From the NCBI RefSeq assembly GCF_009765705.1, contig NZ_LMUX01000007.1:96716-160715 (forward strand): a stretch of 64,000 nt of DNA. The letters are read 5' to 3'. Source of the DNA: Burkholderia sp. L27(2015). Lineage in GTDB: Bacteria; Pseudomonadota; Gammaproteobacteria; Burkholderiales; Burkholderiaceae. Positions within the stretch are counted from its first letter, which is position 1. Each line of letters opens with the position of its first letter. The notes beneath the pieces are model-generated. The model searched no databases. It saw only the letters and a list, made by a program, of their open reading frames with translations, and was not told the DNA's origin. Shown one piece after another: positions 45,101-52,630 of the stretch. Made by a program: the position numbers and the translations under genes.

Positions 45101-46174
45101 GGACATGCACTAGATGCAGAGGGCCACGCGCGATGGCTTGTCACTGCGTTCGCTATCGCGCCAGCAGAATTTGAATCGTTATTCGTGGCGTGTGCACAAA
45201 CCAATCCAAACGCAATCTGGTTGTTGCGGGACATCGCCATCCCCGCTGACGTTCCTTCAACACGCGCTGATCAACACGTGAAGTTTGCGGTCGAACTGCG
45301 CGAGCGCATCATCCTTCTTGTCGGAGATCGGTTTCCAGATACGCCTCACCCCGTTCGCGGATGGTCGGGAAATCAAAATCCGTGGGACGCCTCTGAATTT
45401 CTCAAGAAAATGGTCAACCGCATTTCTGCGGACGCGAGTCCTGAAGCAACCGCGTCGCTTGCCCGTCTGCTTACTAACGAGCGAATTGTGACCTATCGCG
45501 ACTTTATTCTGCACGCATCTGCTAGTCAACGTATGCGACGGCTCGACGCTGAATACCGCCAGCCAACCTGGGCCCAGACGGTAACAACCTTGGCCAGCGG
45601 CGCACCCGCGAATGCGGCTGACCTCCATGCGCTTGTGGTTGATACGCTCTCGGATATCGCTAATCGCATTGCAAATGCGAACAATGATATCTACAAGCGC
45701 TTCTGGAACGAGGACGGTTACGGCAAAGTCACAAACCCGAAACCTGAAGAAAGCTGCCGCCACGTGTTGATTGACTTCCTACGAGACCGGCTGCAGCCGC
45801 TCGGCGTAGTCATCGAGCCGGAGGGGCATATGGCGGACGGCAAGCGTGCCGATCTCACAGTGTCACACGGGCTGCACAAAATTCCCGTCGAATTGAAGCG
45901 CAACTATCACGCTGAGGTCTGGGATGCGGCGCAAACCCAACTAGACGGTATGTATACGGCAGATCCGGGAGCATCACGTTATGGGGTGTATGGCATATTT
46001 TGGTTCGGCGACGCTCGCGATCGAAAAACACCATTGCATCCGACGACTCGAAGTCGTCCCGAGTCGGCCGAAACGATGGCCGAAATGCTGAGATATATCG
46101 TTCCCTTCGAACGCAGGTCTCATATCGCAGTCCTGGTATTCGACGTCGCAAGTCCGGTGAGCTTGGAGTCTTGA
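42137..46174 (+). CDS. NACHT/STAND-like ATPase with C-terminal PD-(D/E)xK nuclease domain
   Basis: 1345-aa protein. The N terminus starts directly with a P-loop NTPase: Walker A GEPGAGKT at 37-44 and an extended Walker B IFIDALDE at 76-83 of NACHT type, with no effector domain before it. Residues about 170-1100 are helical and repeat-like, as in sensor arms of STAND proteins. The C terminus carries a restriction-nuclease-like motif: Asp1239 (KRADLTV), Glu1252 and Lys1254 (IPVELKR), the D-x12-E-x-K pattern. STAND NTPases of this kind are anti-phage sensors that oligomerise and activate an effector; nuclease activity on DNA is inferred. No clear ribosome-binding site precedes ATG 42137. It lies in an island beside other defence candidates. 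Confidence 0.82.
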   Translation: MIERQVQQIFPKPAQDAISVRIGFSDFLSRSNIVLLGEPGAGKTYLFKMAAEAAGGRYMTVRQFLNVPPNWANDHIFIDALDEKRGGRGDDDIIDALVQKLFASPPAALRISCRERDWLGESDLEAFQPYFEAHDSVTVLALHALRPEEQREVLESRGLHDVDSFLEEANRRELGEFLRNPQNLLMLAEVVAKNDSWPSTRAELFQKSTQLLLSEHNKAHLRKDGYGPEDLRSTAGALCALRLISGVEGLGIDEQSTDAEFPGFGTIPFLEKDKIRAALRRPVFVSTTDGAGVDYIHRTTAEYLAAQWLASKMNHGLPITRVTALLGLDGRPATELRGLHSWLPVFAPKFAHLFIDADPYGVFVYGDAALLSSEARVHLLSALSDLSRRDPWFRSDDQSRERLAALCDPAMDDAFRSILRLAEPNHAMRLLVLEALAAGNISRGLLIDVASVLIDTTGGLSERRAALRALLTGGDEGKRFVADACKGAIGWTSDAFYLRAEAISSLYGEAFGPSDVITLLTRLQIASEDVSRSVQTWMLTESVPADDASVILDGVPPPVRDNENSRRVGRNASTVSNVLTMLLIQVLKDSTRPSGAKLWIWLSNLTSYDGPSALAEHLRTALLNNKMLLLDALDEGIRTLSVNENWWKMLNDLRRKTQNTLSDQEMLYRLVAQLADLNADATKAANVYEAALSLACLSPTENVALFELLYAEGERADLREVRERALVSEISQWRIDDAQRKSRQFDADLVSNKQIRHSFGQNEQAIREGLLLNWLGWIAQAYFAQLSEVSHESPPRQRLTALLGEKYTSAALLGMATVLARPDLPTIDAVGKADVQGSIRAWWLAVIAALDERWNDNPSLDGLSDELISTAIAINLVCPTEERQGNTIRSLSHSWANATLKQRPELVRDAYVAVAAAGLDAGLPHVHGLHELRWKTELSQYRSAIGFQLLRRYPNAPAQQLQQLLECACSDSQMHADFLRLARDTLAPGHALDAEGHARWLVTAFAIAPAEFESLFVACAQTNPNAIWLLRDIAIPADVPSTRADQHVKFAVELRERIILLVGDRFPDTPHPVRGWSGNQNPWDASEFLKKMVNRISADASPEATASLARLLTNERIVTYRDFILHASASQRMRRLDAEYRQPTWAQTVTTLASGAPANAADLHALVVDTLSDIANRIANANNDIYKRFWNEDGYGKVTNPKPEESCRHVLIDFLRDRLQPLGVVIEPEGHMADGKRADLTVSHGLHKIPVELKRNYHAEVWDAAQTQLDGMYTADPGASRYGVYGIFWFGDARDRKTPLHPTTRSRPESAETMAEMLRYIVPFERRSHIAVLVFDVASPVSLES

Positions 46175-46264
46175 GGGCATCTGAACCGAAACGTGGGATA
46201 GCACGGAAAGCTTGCAGCAGACTCGTGAGCGCCGCTCGCAATTTCGAGTTCGAACTGCCTAGCA

Positions 46265-46527
46265 GTGGCTTGGCTGATCTTGCGACACAACTCGGAATTC
46301 TTCACGAACTCCTTGATCGACACTTCAAGCCAGTGAATTCGTGCTTCCAATGCCTCGAGATGTTGCAACATCTCGGTGAGCAGTGCCTGGCAGAAGGCGG
46401 TGAGTTCAGAGCCCTCATTGCCGAACAAGGTCGGTATGGCACGCTTGAATGCCTGTGGCGAGCGTGCCATGATTAAACCGCGCTCTGCCAGCAAACCCCG
46501 GATTTGATTGATCACAGCCGTACCCAT
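46265..46527 (-). pseudogene. IS110-type transposase fragment
   Basis: About 85 codons read as the middle-to-C-terminal part of an IS110-family transposase (VINQIRGLLAERGLIMARSP, then LTAFCQALLTEMLQHLEALE and ELCRKI). The RuvC-like catalytic N terminus and the C-terminal Tnp_20 domain are missing. The similarity stops abruptly near 46520 and near 46265. It is a scar of an earlier insertion between the NACHT-like gene and the helicase. Confidence 0.75.
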
Positions 46528-46735
46528 GAGCCGGATGAAACGTACGAGCTATTCGAAAGCCGACGCCCCGATTCACCGGCTGGATCCTCCGCATCCGCCC
46601 CGCCCTGCCCTGCCCGAAATGCCAGTCCGTGCGGGTGAAGACCCGTAACCAGGCACGCAGACTGCCAGCGCTCATCGGTAGCCGCAGCGCTCCGAAACCC
46701 ATGTATGGGACGGGGGGGCGACCAACTTGAAAACG
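46528..46735 (+). pseudogene. Possible zinc-ribbon gene remnant
   Basis: A frame without a start codon encodes ALPCPKCQSVRVKTRN followed by QARRLPALIG (from about 46599). The CPKCQS-x4-TRN-x-AR pattern is the same as the N terminus of the glycine-zipper zinc-ribbon protein at 54978-55355. After that the frame runs into unrelated sequence and stops. It may be the left remnant of a second copy; the match is short. Confidence 0.35.
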
Positions 46736-46746
46736 ATCGCCCCCCC
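46712..46746. repeat. Perfect 10-bp G/C inverted repeat
   Basis: GGGGGGGCGA at 46712-46721 pairs perfectly with TCGCCCCCCC at 46737-46746 around a 15-nt loop. It lies about 70 bp beyond the stop of the helicase gene and can stop or protect its transcript, although no T-run follows. It could also be an old transposon end, as IS110 remains are next to it. Confidence 0.55.
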
Positions 46747-46817
46747 AGAAGCACCTAGACCTGAACAGGGGACATTGACCGCTTGGCCTGGGAGCTCTGC
46801 GTTGATCTCAGCCGAAC

Positions 46818-49800
46818 TCACAGTGTCCCGATGATCGCGTCAGCCTGAAGGCTCACATCGAGGGGAGCCTTCGGTGCCGCCGGCGCATTGCCCGGGTTCT
46901 TCTCATACGTGATTCTGAGTTTGCCCGGGAAGAACTTCTCGTACCAAGCGCGCTTCGCAGTCCACTTTTCAACGTAGATTGGATCGTTCAGTCGCCCGAC
47001 GTGCTCCCAGTAGATCTCCTCGCCTTGCCACACCACAGTAAAGTCGGGGAGGTACATGGTTCCGTCCGGAGCGAAGAGCGGCTTTTCGTAGAAGAAGGTG
47101 ATGTCTCGCTCGTGAAGCATGTTCGCAATGATCACCTCTGACTTGCTCCGGACCATGTCATGTGACAGAGCCTCATGGACCTTACCTGCTTCGTACCAAC
47201 CCTCCAGCTTGAGAAGCTGAGCTGGTGCGACGTGCCAGCCCAATAGCGATGAGTTAATCCGACTTAGCCAGCATCGCTCTCGGCGCCGCATGTCGATGAG
47301 CGCCCCCGCGTCACCTTGAATCAGTAGCGTGCAGTGGCGCTTGCCCCGCGTGAGAGCAGTGTAGAGCAGTTCCTGACTCAGTAGCTGACGCTTCGAGGCG
47401 GGAATGACCACGTAGATGCGGTCGAACTCGCTTCCCTGAGCTTTGTGAACAGAGATCGCGTATCCGAGCTCAAGGTTCTCCTCCACTCGCTGTGCGGGAA
47501 GGTAACGACCGCGCGCGTCCTTGCCTAGATCGGTCCCGTAGTTAATCCGTATGTCCCCCTTGCGCGAGAACTTGACTGCAAAACGCTCCAGTCGGAAATT
47601 CCAATTCTTCCACTCAGCCTTGTCGTACCCGTGAGGTCCGACGAAGCCCAGCTCCCCGTTGAAAACATCGCACTGGCCAATGCGTTGCGTGCGAAGGTCA
47701 TACCCAAATATAGGATCAGATAACGTCCGGTTTCGAATCTGAATTACCTTGTCGAACAGCGCAATGCCATCCAGTGTGCCCTTCCGCTTGATCAAATCTC
47801 CGCTCTTGTGCAACTGAACGGCTAGGTTTAGCGCTTCAATGCCATAGAGCTCACCACGATAAGGACTCAAGACCTGCGCGTACTCTGGACGCCAGTCGTA
47901 AGCCTTATCCCATAGCTCAAAGAACGGGACCGAGGAGGAATCGATACCAACGTCCTCTGCCATGTCCGCCCTCATCCGCTCCAACAATAGCGCCGACAGG
48001 TCTTCCGGCTCCTGCCAGTAGAGAACTCTCAGGTCTTTGTCAACGTCGCCCGAGGCCTGAACTCGCCGAAGCAAATCTTCGACGGCCGTCTCTTTGTCCT
48101 CATCCTTCTCATCGGCAACACCGGATTGTCTGTAAAGACTCGCCAGATCGATGATCCCGGTCCCCTTGCCCTGCGCGCGACTCTCCATCTGCCGAAGGTT
48201 CGCGGTCAGTTCGGAGATAGACCCCGGGGCATTGGTTCGGCAATAGTGCACAACGTCCGCGAAGACCCGACCCGTTCCAATCGGCGGGAGTTGGTTTGGA
48301 TCTCCTACCAGAATCAACCGCTTGACCGTCGACCACTTAATTGCCATGAACAGCGTCGCGAATAGCTGCAGGTCCATCATCGAACACTCGTCGATGATGA
48401 TCGTTTGGCGCTCGGTTTCCTGTTCGCCTCCGATCCGCTTAAAGGTCAGGTTGTCATTGAGCCAACCACGCTTGGCAAGAAACGAGTGAATTGTCGCCGT
48501 CTCCACTGCGCCACCGAGCTCGTTATCTTGCTCGAACACATCGCGGGCTCGGTCGGCGGCTTTGCCTGTGGGTGCTAGCGCGATGACCGACGCGCCGATG
48601 CCATCGATCTTGCGGATCGCCTTCACTATTGATGCAAGCACCGTAGTCTTGCCTGTCCCTGCTGCACCGCAAAGCACGGAGAATCCACGGCGAAACACCT
48701 GCGCGCAGGTCGTCACTTGTGTCTTGATGGCTTCGTCGTATTCCTTCTTCGCCCGCACTGCGAGTGGACTGTCAGCCTTGTATAGGAAGTCGCGCCAGTT
48801 CTCATCAGTCATGGGGACGCGCAGAGCGATATCCGGGCGCTGGATCAGCAGCTTAATGTCCCGCTCAATACGCTGTTCTGCTTGCTGATGATGTCGCAGG
48901 TACACGTAGTTGCCTTCATCTTCACTTCGGAAGTACAAGGCATCGGAGTATTCGGTCTCATCGACCTCGAAATATTTCGCACGGAACTGAACCTGCTTCC
49001 ACTCAGGAACACTCTGCAGACGCCGGTTCACAAGTGCGACGAGCTCACCCTCCTCGACGAACGTGTGTCCGCTGACACGGGATAAACATTCGACGGCCAA
49101 TGCTCTTAGTCGCTGTGGTGAGTCGTGTCCCGCAAGTTCGGTAACGCCTAACTCTGGTGATGGGATCGCCGCGCGATCCAGCTTGCCCCAAGTGATTCGA
49201 TCATCCGGGTTGAGCCCGACATATTGCTCTGACAACAAGTAGGGGTTCGCGACAATGTCAACGGTCTTCGCGTAGAGACCGTGCGGATAGTAGGGCCCCT
49301 CAATGACTCTCGTGATCGTGTCGGCATCGATATCGAGTCGAGCCAGCACGACCTTCAATAGGGTCTGACTGTCGGCCTCCAGAAGCCTCCAGGATCGTCT
49401 TGCGGCATCAACTCCCCCGTTACCAAGCGCCTTCGCTCCAAGCGTCTGAGATTTGCCTTCCAGGAGCGACCAGATCGCCTCGACGGCCTTGATCTCCTGT
49501 CCTAGCGCGACTTGGCTCTTAAGGTACGGAATCGCCTCTTGCAGCTTCAGGTAGACACAGATCTCGGCCATACCGGGGTACGCCCCACGCCTTTGCCACA
49601 GCTCGCTGATGACGCCTTCAAGCCACTTCCGCCTAGCCTCCCAGTTCTCGCTGGTGTCGCCAAGCTCAATCAGGACGAGCACCGCCTGGTGGAACTGCTC
49701 GACGAGTCCAAGGGCGTCATCGTCGGTGAGCAACTTTGAGCCGTATTTACACAAGAGCGGGTTGTCAGGAAAGACTGCGAAACGCTCGATACGAGGGTCA

Positions 49801-50459
49801 TCCTTGTAGAGGTGATACGGCAACCGCAGTCCCTGCTCCGGGTAGGCTGAGGTGATGTTGCGGTCCCAAACATAGCCACCATACCGGTCCATGGTGCGTT
49901 CGTCGCAGCCGTCGTAGAACAGCTCCCCTCCTACGTCTACCACCCTGGACAGGCCTACCAGTGCGTAACGAGGATCCTCAGCCGTACTGAACGGATTGGA
50001 GTAATTCGAGTAGTAGAAGACAAGGCTCGAGTTCTCTTCGATCTTTGAGAAGAACTCGTCAGCATACTTCTTCCGGGCGCGTGCATCGTAGTAGTTACCC
50101 TCACGAACTTCGTCCCGATACATCTCCTCGTAAGGCCAAACACAGACCGTCGCAGGCGGCAGCTCCCAGTCGCGCCGCTTGCTCTCCTTGTTGAAGAAGA
50201 CGGGCGGGTCGGCGAAAGCGGTCAATGCCTTCGCACCAAAGGCATTAATGCTGTACATGCAGGGGGGCATCTTGTCCAAGGCAGAGCAAGCCTTACCCGC
50301 ACAGGACTGTTCCCATGCCAGATCGCGGCGTTCCGCAATCATGTCGCCAGGGTACGAGTGCGCACCTACGCAGTACGTGTTCTTCTGCGGAGCGCTGCAC
50401 ACATGACCGTTCCAACCGTCGTTGTGCCATGCTAGCCTTGCCGTTACATGCCAACCCAT
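46818..50459 (-). CDS. RecD-like SF1B helicase with N-terminal Cys/His segment and C-terminal nuclease-like domain
   Basis: 1213-aa multi-domain protein. Residues 11-67 hold a Cys/His-rich segment (Cys21, Cys30, His34, Cys53, Cys58, Cys67), possibly a zinc or cluster site. The helicase core has Walker A GAAGTGKTT (about 600), Walker B IIIDECSMMD (about 690), GDPNQLPPIG and the UvrD_C_2 motif YAISVHKAQGSEFD (about 1006), as in RecD/TraA-type 5'-3' helicases. The C terminus has a PD-(D/E)xK-like pattern (LPDFTVVWQGEEIYWEHVG, about 1138). ATG 50459 has GGGAG about 9 nt upstream. It follows the HEPN gene on the same strand after 180 bp. Likely acts on invading or damaged DNA; the exact role is unknown. 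Confidence 0.85.
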   Translation of the reverse strand: MGWHVTARLAWHNDGWNGHVCSAPQKNTYCVGAHSYPGDMIAERRDLAWEQSCAGKACSALDKMPPCMYSINAFGAKALTAFADPPVFFNKESKRRDWELPPATVCVWPYEEMYRDEVREGNYYDARARKKYADEFFSKIEENSSLVFYYSNYSNPFSTAEDPRYALVGLSRVVDVGGELFYDGCDERTMDRYGGYVWDRNITSAYPEQGLRLPYHLYKDDPRIERFAVFPDNPLLCKYGSKLLTDDDALGLVEQFHQAVLVLIELGDTSENWEARRKWLEGVISELWQRRGAYPGMAEICVYLKLQEAIPYLKSQVALGQEIKAVEAIWSLLEGKSQTLGAKALGNGGVDAARRSWRLLEADSQTLLKVVLARLDIDADTITRVIEGPYYPHGLYAKTVDIVANPYLLSEQYVGLNPDDRITWGKLDRAAIPSPELGVTELAGHDSPQRLRALAVECLSRVSGHTFVEEGELVALVNRRLQSVPEWKQVQFRAKYFEVDETEYSDALYFRSEDEGNYVYLRHHQQAEQRIERDIKLLIQRPDIALRVPMTDENWRDFLYKADSPLAVRAKKEYDEAIKTQVTTCAQVFRRGFSVLCGAAGTGKTTVLASIVKAIRKIDGIGASVIALAPTGKAADRARDVFEQDNELGGAVETATIHSFLAKRGWLNDNLTFKRIGGEQETERQTIIIDECSMMDLQLFATLFMAIKWSTVKRLILVGDPNQLPPIGTGRVFADVVHYCRTNAPGSISELTANLRQMESRAQGKGTGIIDLASLYRQSGVADEKDEDKETAVEDLLRRVQASGDVDKDLRVLYWQEPEDLSALLLERMRADMAEDVGIDSSSVPFFELWDKAYDWRPEYAQVLSPYRGELYGIEALNLAVQLHKSGDLIKRKGTLDGIALFDKVIQIRNRTLSDPIFGYDLRTQRIGQCDVFNGELGFVGPHGYDKAEWKNWNFRLERFAVKFSRKGDIRINYGTDLGKDARGRYLPAQRVEENLELGYAISVHKAQGSEFDRIYVVIPASKRQLLSQELLYTALTRGKRHCTLLIQGDAGALIDMRRRERCWLSRINSSLLGWHVAPAQLLKLEGWYEAGKVHEALSHDMVRSKSEVIIANMLHERDITFFYEKPLFAPDGTMYLPDFTVVWQGEEIYWEHVGRLNDPIYVEKWTAKRAWYEKFFPGKLRITYEKNPGNAPAAPKAPLDVSLQADAIIGTL

Positions 50460-50639
50460 TTCTTAGTCTCCCGTAGCTTACGGCCGCCGGCGACATGGAC
50501 TGCCACCTATCCGGCGGACCTAGACGTCCGCTCTCGGCCACTTCAAAATGTTCCTGGTCCAACGACCGCGTGTGCCCGACTCCCGCCTCGCCATCGCTCG
50601 TCCTGACGATGAAGAGGAGCGGCGACCTCCTATGCAGCC

Positions 50640-51182
50640 CTAGCGAGCCCACATGGGCTTGGTCTCTTTGTTGGTGATCAACGTCTGCAAGGCGCACAAG
50701 GCGTCGTGGATCTTCGCCGTGACTTCCTTGATCTCGTTGATCCGCACTTGCTCGACGGTCGTTTTGATCGCACCTCGGGCGGACAGGAAAGCAATGTGCA
50801 CCTCATTGTTCTCGTCGAGGGACATGGCATTGTGCGCGTACTTGTTGCGGCCGCCCTGCGCCGCCCGGATCCTCTTGATCACGGCCTCATAGTCCTTGAG
50901 GTGCGGCACCTGGTCCACAAGCAGCCCGCACAGTGCACTCACCACGTCAACGCGCTGCTGAAACGTCGAGTGGGCCATCATGGTCAACGCACGAAGATCG
51001 ACGGCCGAATCGAATCCGGCCAGCTTGCTTATCGCGGCCACCAACATGGACTCAAGGGAGCCCCACACGCAGACCATGCGTCCGAGTTCGAGCAAGTATT
51101 CATCCGGCACCGGCCAATCTGGGTTGAAATCGCCGCGCTTCGCTGTTGTCTGTACGATGGTCATGACGTTTCCGTGGCTCAC
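50640..51182 (-). CDS. HEPN-like protein with RX4H motif, third gene of the short-Argonaute operon
   Basis: 180-aa helical protein with RNKYAH at residues 112-117, the RX4H signature of HEPN ribonucleases, in the usual place before a C-terminal helix. The N-terminal helix (LLELGRMVCVWGSLESMLVA) also fits HEPN folds. ATG 51182 overlaps the pAgo stop by 4 bp (ATGA), the same arrangement as between SIR2-APAZ and pAgo, so all three are translationally coupled; ATG 51162 is an alternative. HEPN proteins are RNA-cleaving toxins or regulators in many defence systems. Two-gene SPARSA systems, as I know them, lack this gene. RNase activity and a role in the system are inference. Confidence 0.75.
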   Translation of the reverse strand: MSHGNVMTIVQTTAKRGDFNPDWPVPDEYLLELGRMVCVWGSLESMLVAAISKLAGFDSAVDLRALTMMAHSTFQQRVDVVSALCGLLVDQVPHLKDYEAVIKRIRAAQGGRNKYAHNAMSLDENNEVHIAFLSARGAIKTTVEQVRINEIKEVTAKIHDALCALQTLITNKETKPMWAR

Positions 51183-52630
51183 ATAAACAGTCGGTAGGCG
51201 TACGCATTGCCCGGAAGGTCAGGGACATTCGCAATGGTTCGGGCGAGGCGCTGCGAATACCGGATCGTCACCGGCACCGGGTCGTACAGTGCATCATTGT
51301 TCCAATCCATTTTCGTCAATGCCAAAGCTTCGAGCGCGGTCAGCTCGAGCGGACCAACCCCCGCGTGCCGAACGATATTGATCGGTCGGGGAATGCTCTT
51401 CTTCCCTTGATAGTAGTCGGCTTTCAATGACGCTTTCGGCGCGTTGCCAGCGGCCCACAGCAGCGCTGACGTGCCGGAACGAAGCAGCACTGTTCCACGC
51501 GGGACGGGATAGCCGTCCGGCTCGCTCTTCTTGCCGGCCACCCGGCTCTCCTTCAACCACACACCGCGCCAGCTCTGGCTACCACCGATCTCGACGCACT
51601 CCACCTCCGGCACCGATGACAATGCATCCAGGGCCCCCTCAAGCTCCTCCGGCTTGAACGACGTCGTTTTGTGGACGACAAGGCGACGCGGCAGCAGGCC
51701 CCCGTTGCGGCTTTGGTAGAGGCTAAGGCTTCGAGCCAGTACCGCCCGCATGTCCGTGCGAGTCAGGAACGGGTTGCGCCGTGCCTCATCAACGTCCTTC
51801 ACCGGGTCGCGCGCCTCGAACGCGACGAACTGCATGCCCCCACCGTCGGCGTCGAAGACCTGCGAGCAGCAGGTCACGTAGTGCGCGTCCTTGGGATCGC
51901 CGCGCAACGCATACGCGAGGCCGATGTAGGCTGTTCCGTCGGGCACACCGGGCAGAGGTGCGAGCTTCCACGGGACGCCCCCGGCTTTGACATACAGCGC
52001 GATCGACAGTCGCCACGCCAACGATGCCTTGAAGCCGAAGGTGAACGCCCGGTCGTTCACGACCTGCGTCGGTATGCCGTACGTCGCACCCAACGCTTTG
52101 AGAGAATCGTGCGCGTCGAAGCCGGGCGCTCGAAATCCGACCTCCCATGCGTCCGGCAGGTGTACCAGCACCACGTCGAATTGGTCCCTCACCAACGACA
52201 GCCGATCCATGCCGTCGCGCAGCGCGCTGAGCACCCGCAAGTGCGGCGCACCGCCCTGCCCCAACGACGCAAGGTCGTCGGGCCACTTAATGTGGGCCGC
52301 GCTGATCGGCGAGGCCACGAGCGGTACGCCGAACAGCCTCTCAAAACTCGGGAACTCTGGAACGTAATCGAGACGATCCCTCGGGGCGTGGCTGGAGCGC
52401 AGCGTTTCGACGAGACCGGCGACACCCTTGCGGCCCGCTGCTGGACCCAGCGTCGCCACCCGCAACTGCGGCGTGTACAAGGGAAAACTCGCGCTGTTGT
52501 ACGCGCCAAAGCGAACGAGACCTCGCAACGGGTTCGCGTCCAGCGACTTGTCGTCTGAGCTGAACGTCAACTGTGGCTCCTCCAGCAACGAGAACGGCGG
52601 CAACTTCGACGCATTGTAATCCGTGCTCAT
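51179..52630 (-). CDS. Short prokaryotic Argonaute (MID-PIWI), SPARSA type
   Basis: 483-aa short pAgo with only MID and PIWI domains. Typical segments are GIPTQVVNDRAF followed by LSIALYVKAGGVPWKLAP (MID/PIWI junction), LPRRLVVHKTTSF, and the C-terminal RPINIVRHAGVGPLE with ALTKMDWNNDALYDPVPVTI. The catalytic Asp/Glu tetrad of nuclease-active Argonautes cannot be traced, as expected for short pAgos. Family knowledge: the protein uses a small guide RNA to sense DNA and activates the partner SIR2-APAZ enzyme. ATG 52630 overlaps the SIR2-APAZ stop by 4 bp. Confidence 0.93.
   Translation of the reverse strand: MSTDYNASKLPPFSLLEEPQLTFSSDDKSLDANPLRGLVRFGAYNSASFPLYTPQLRVATLGPAAGRKGVAGLVETLRSSHAPRDRLDYVPEFPSFERLFGVPLVASPISAAHIKWPDDLASLGQGGAPHLRVLSALRDGMDRLSLVRDQFDVVLVHLPDAWEVGFRAPGFDAHDSLKALGATYGIPTQVVNDRAFTFGFKASLAWRLSIALYVKAGGVPWKLAPLPGVPDGTAYIGLAYALRGDPKDAHYVTCCSQVFDADGGGMQFVAFEARDPVKDVDEARRNPFLTRTDMRAVLARSLSLYQSRNGGLLPRRLVVHKTTSFKPEELEGALDALSSVPEVECVEIGGSQSWRGVWLKESRVAGKKSEPDGYPVPRGTVLLRSGTSALLWAAGNAPKASLKADYYQGKKSIPRPINIVRHAGVGPLELTALEALALTKMDWNNDALYDPVPVTIRYSQRLARTIANVPDLPGNAYAYRLFM

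Noticed and set aside
46415..46754. Overlapping minus-strand frames of 80-95 aa next to the IS110 fragment
   Set aside because: They overlap each other and the transposase remnant, lack starts with ribosome-binding sites and show no family similarity.
51179..52630. Nuclease-active long Argonaute
   Set aside because: Only MID and PIWI fit in 483 aa, the catalytic tetrad is not traceable, and the SIR2-APAZ partner is characteristic of short pAgos.
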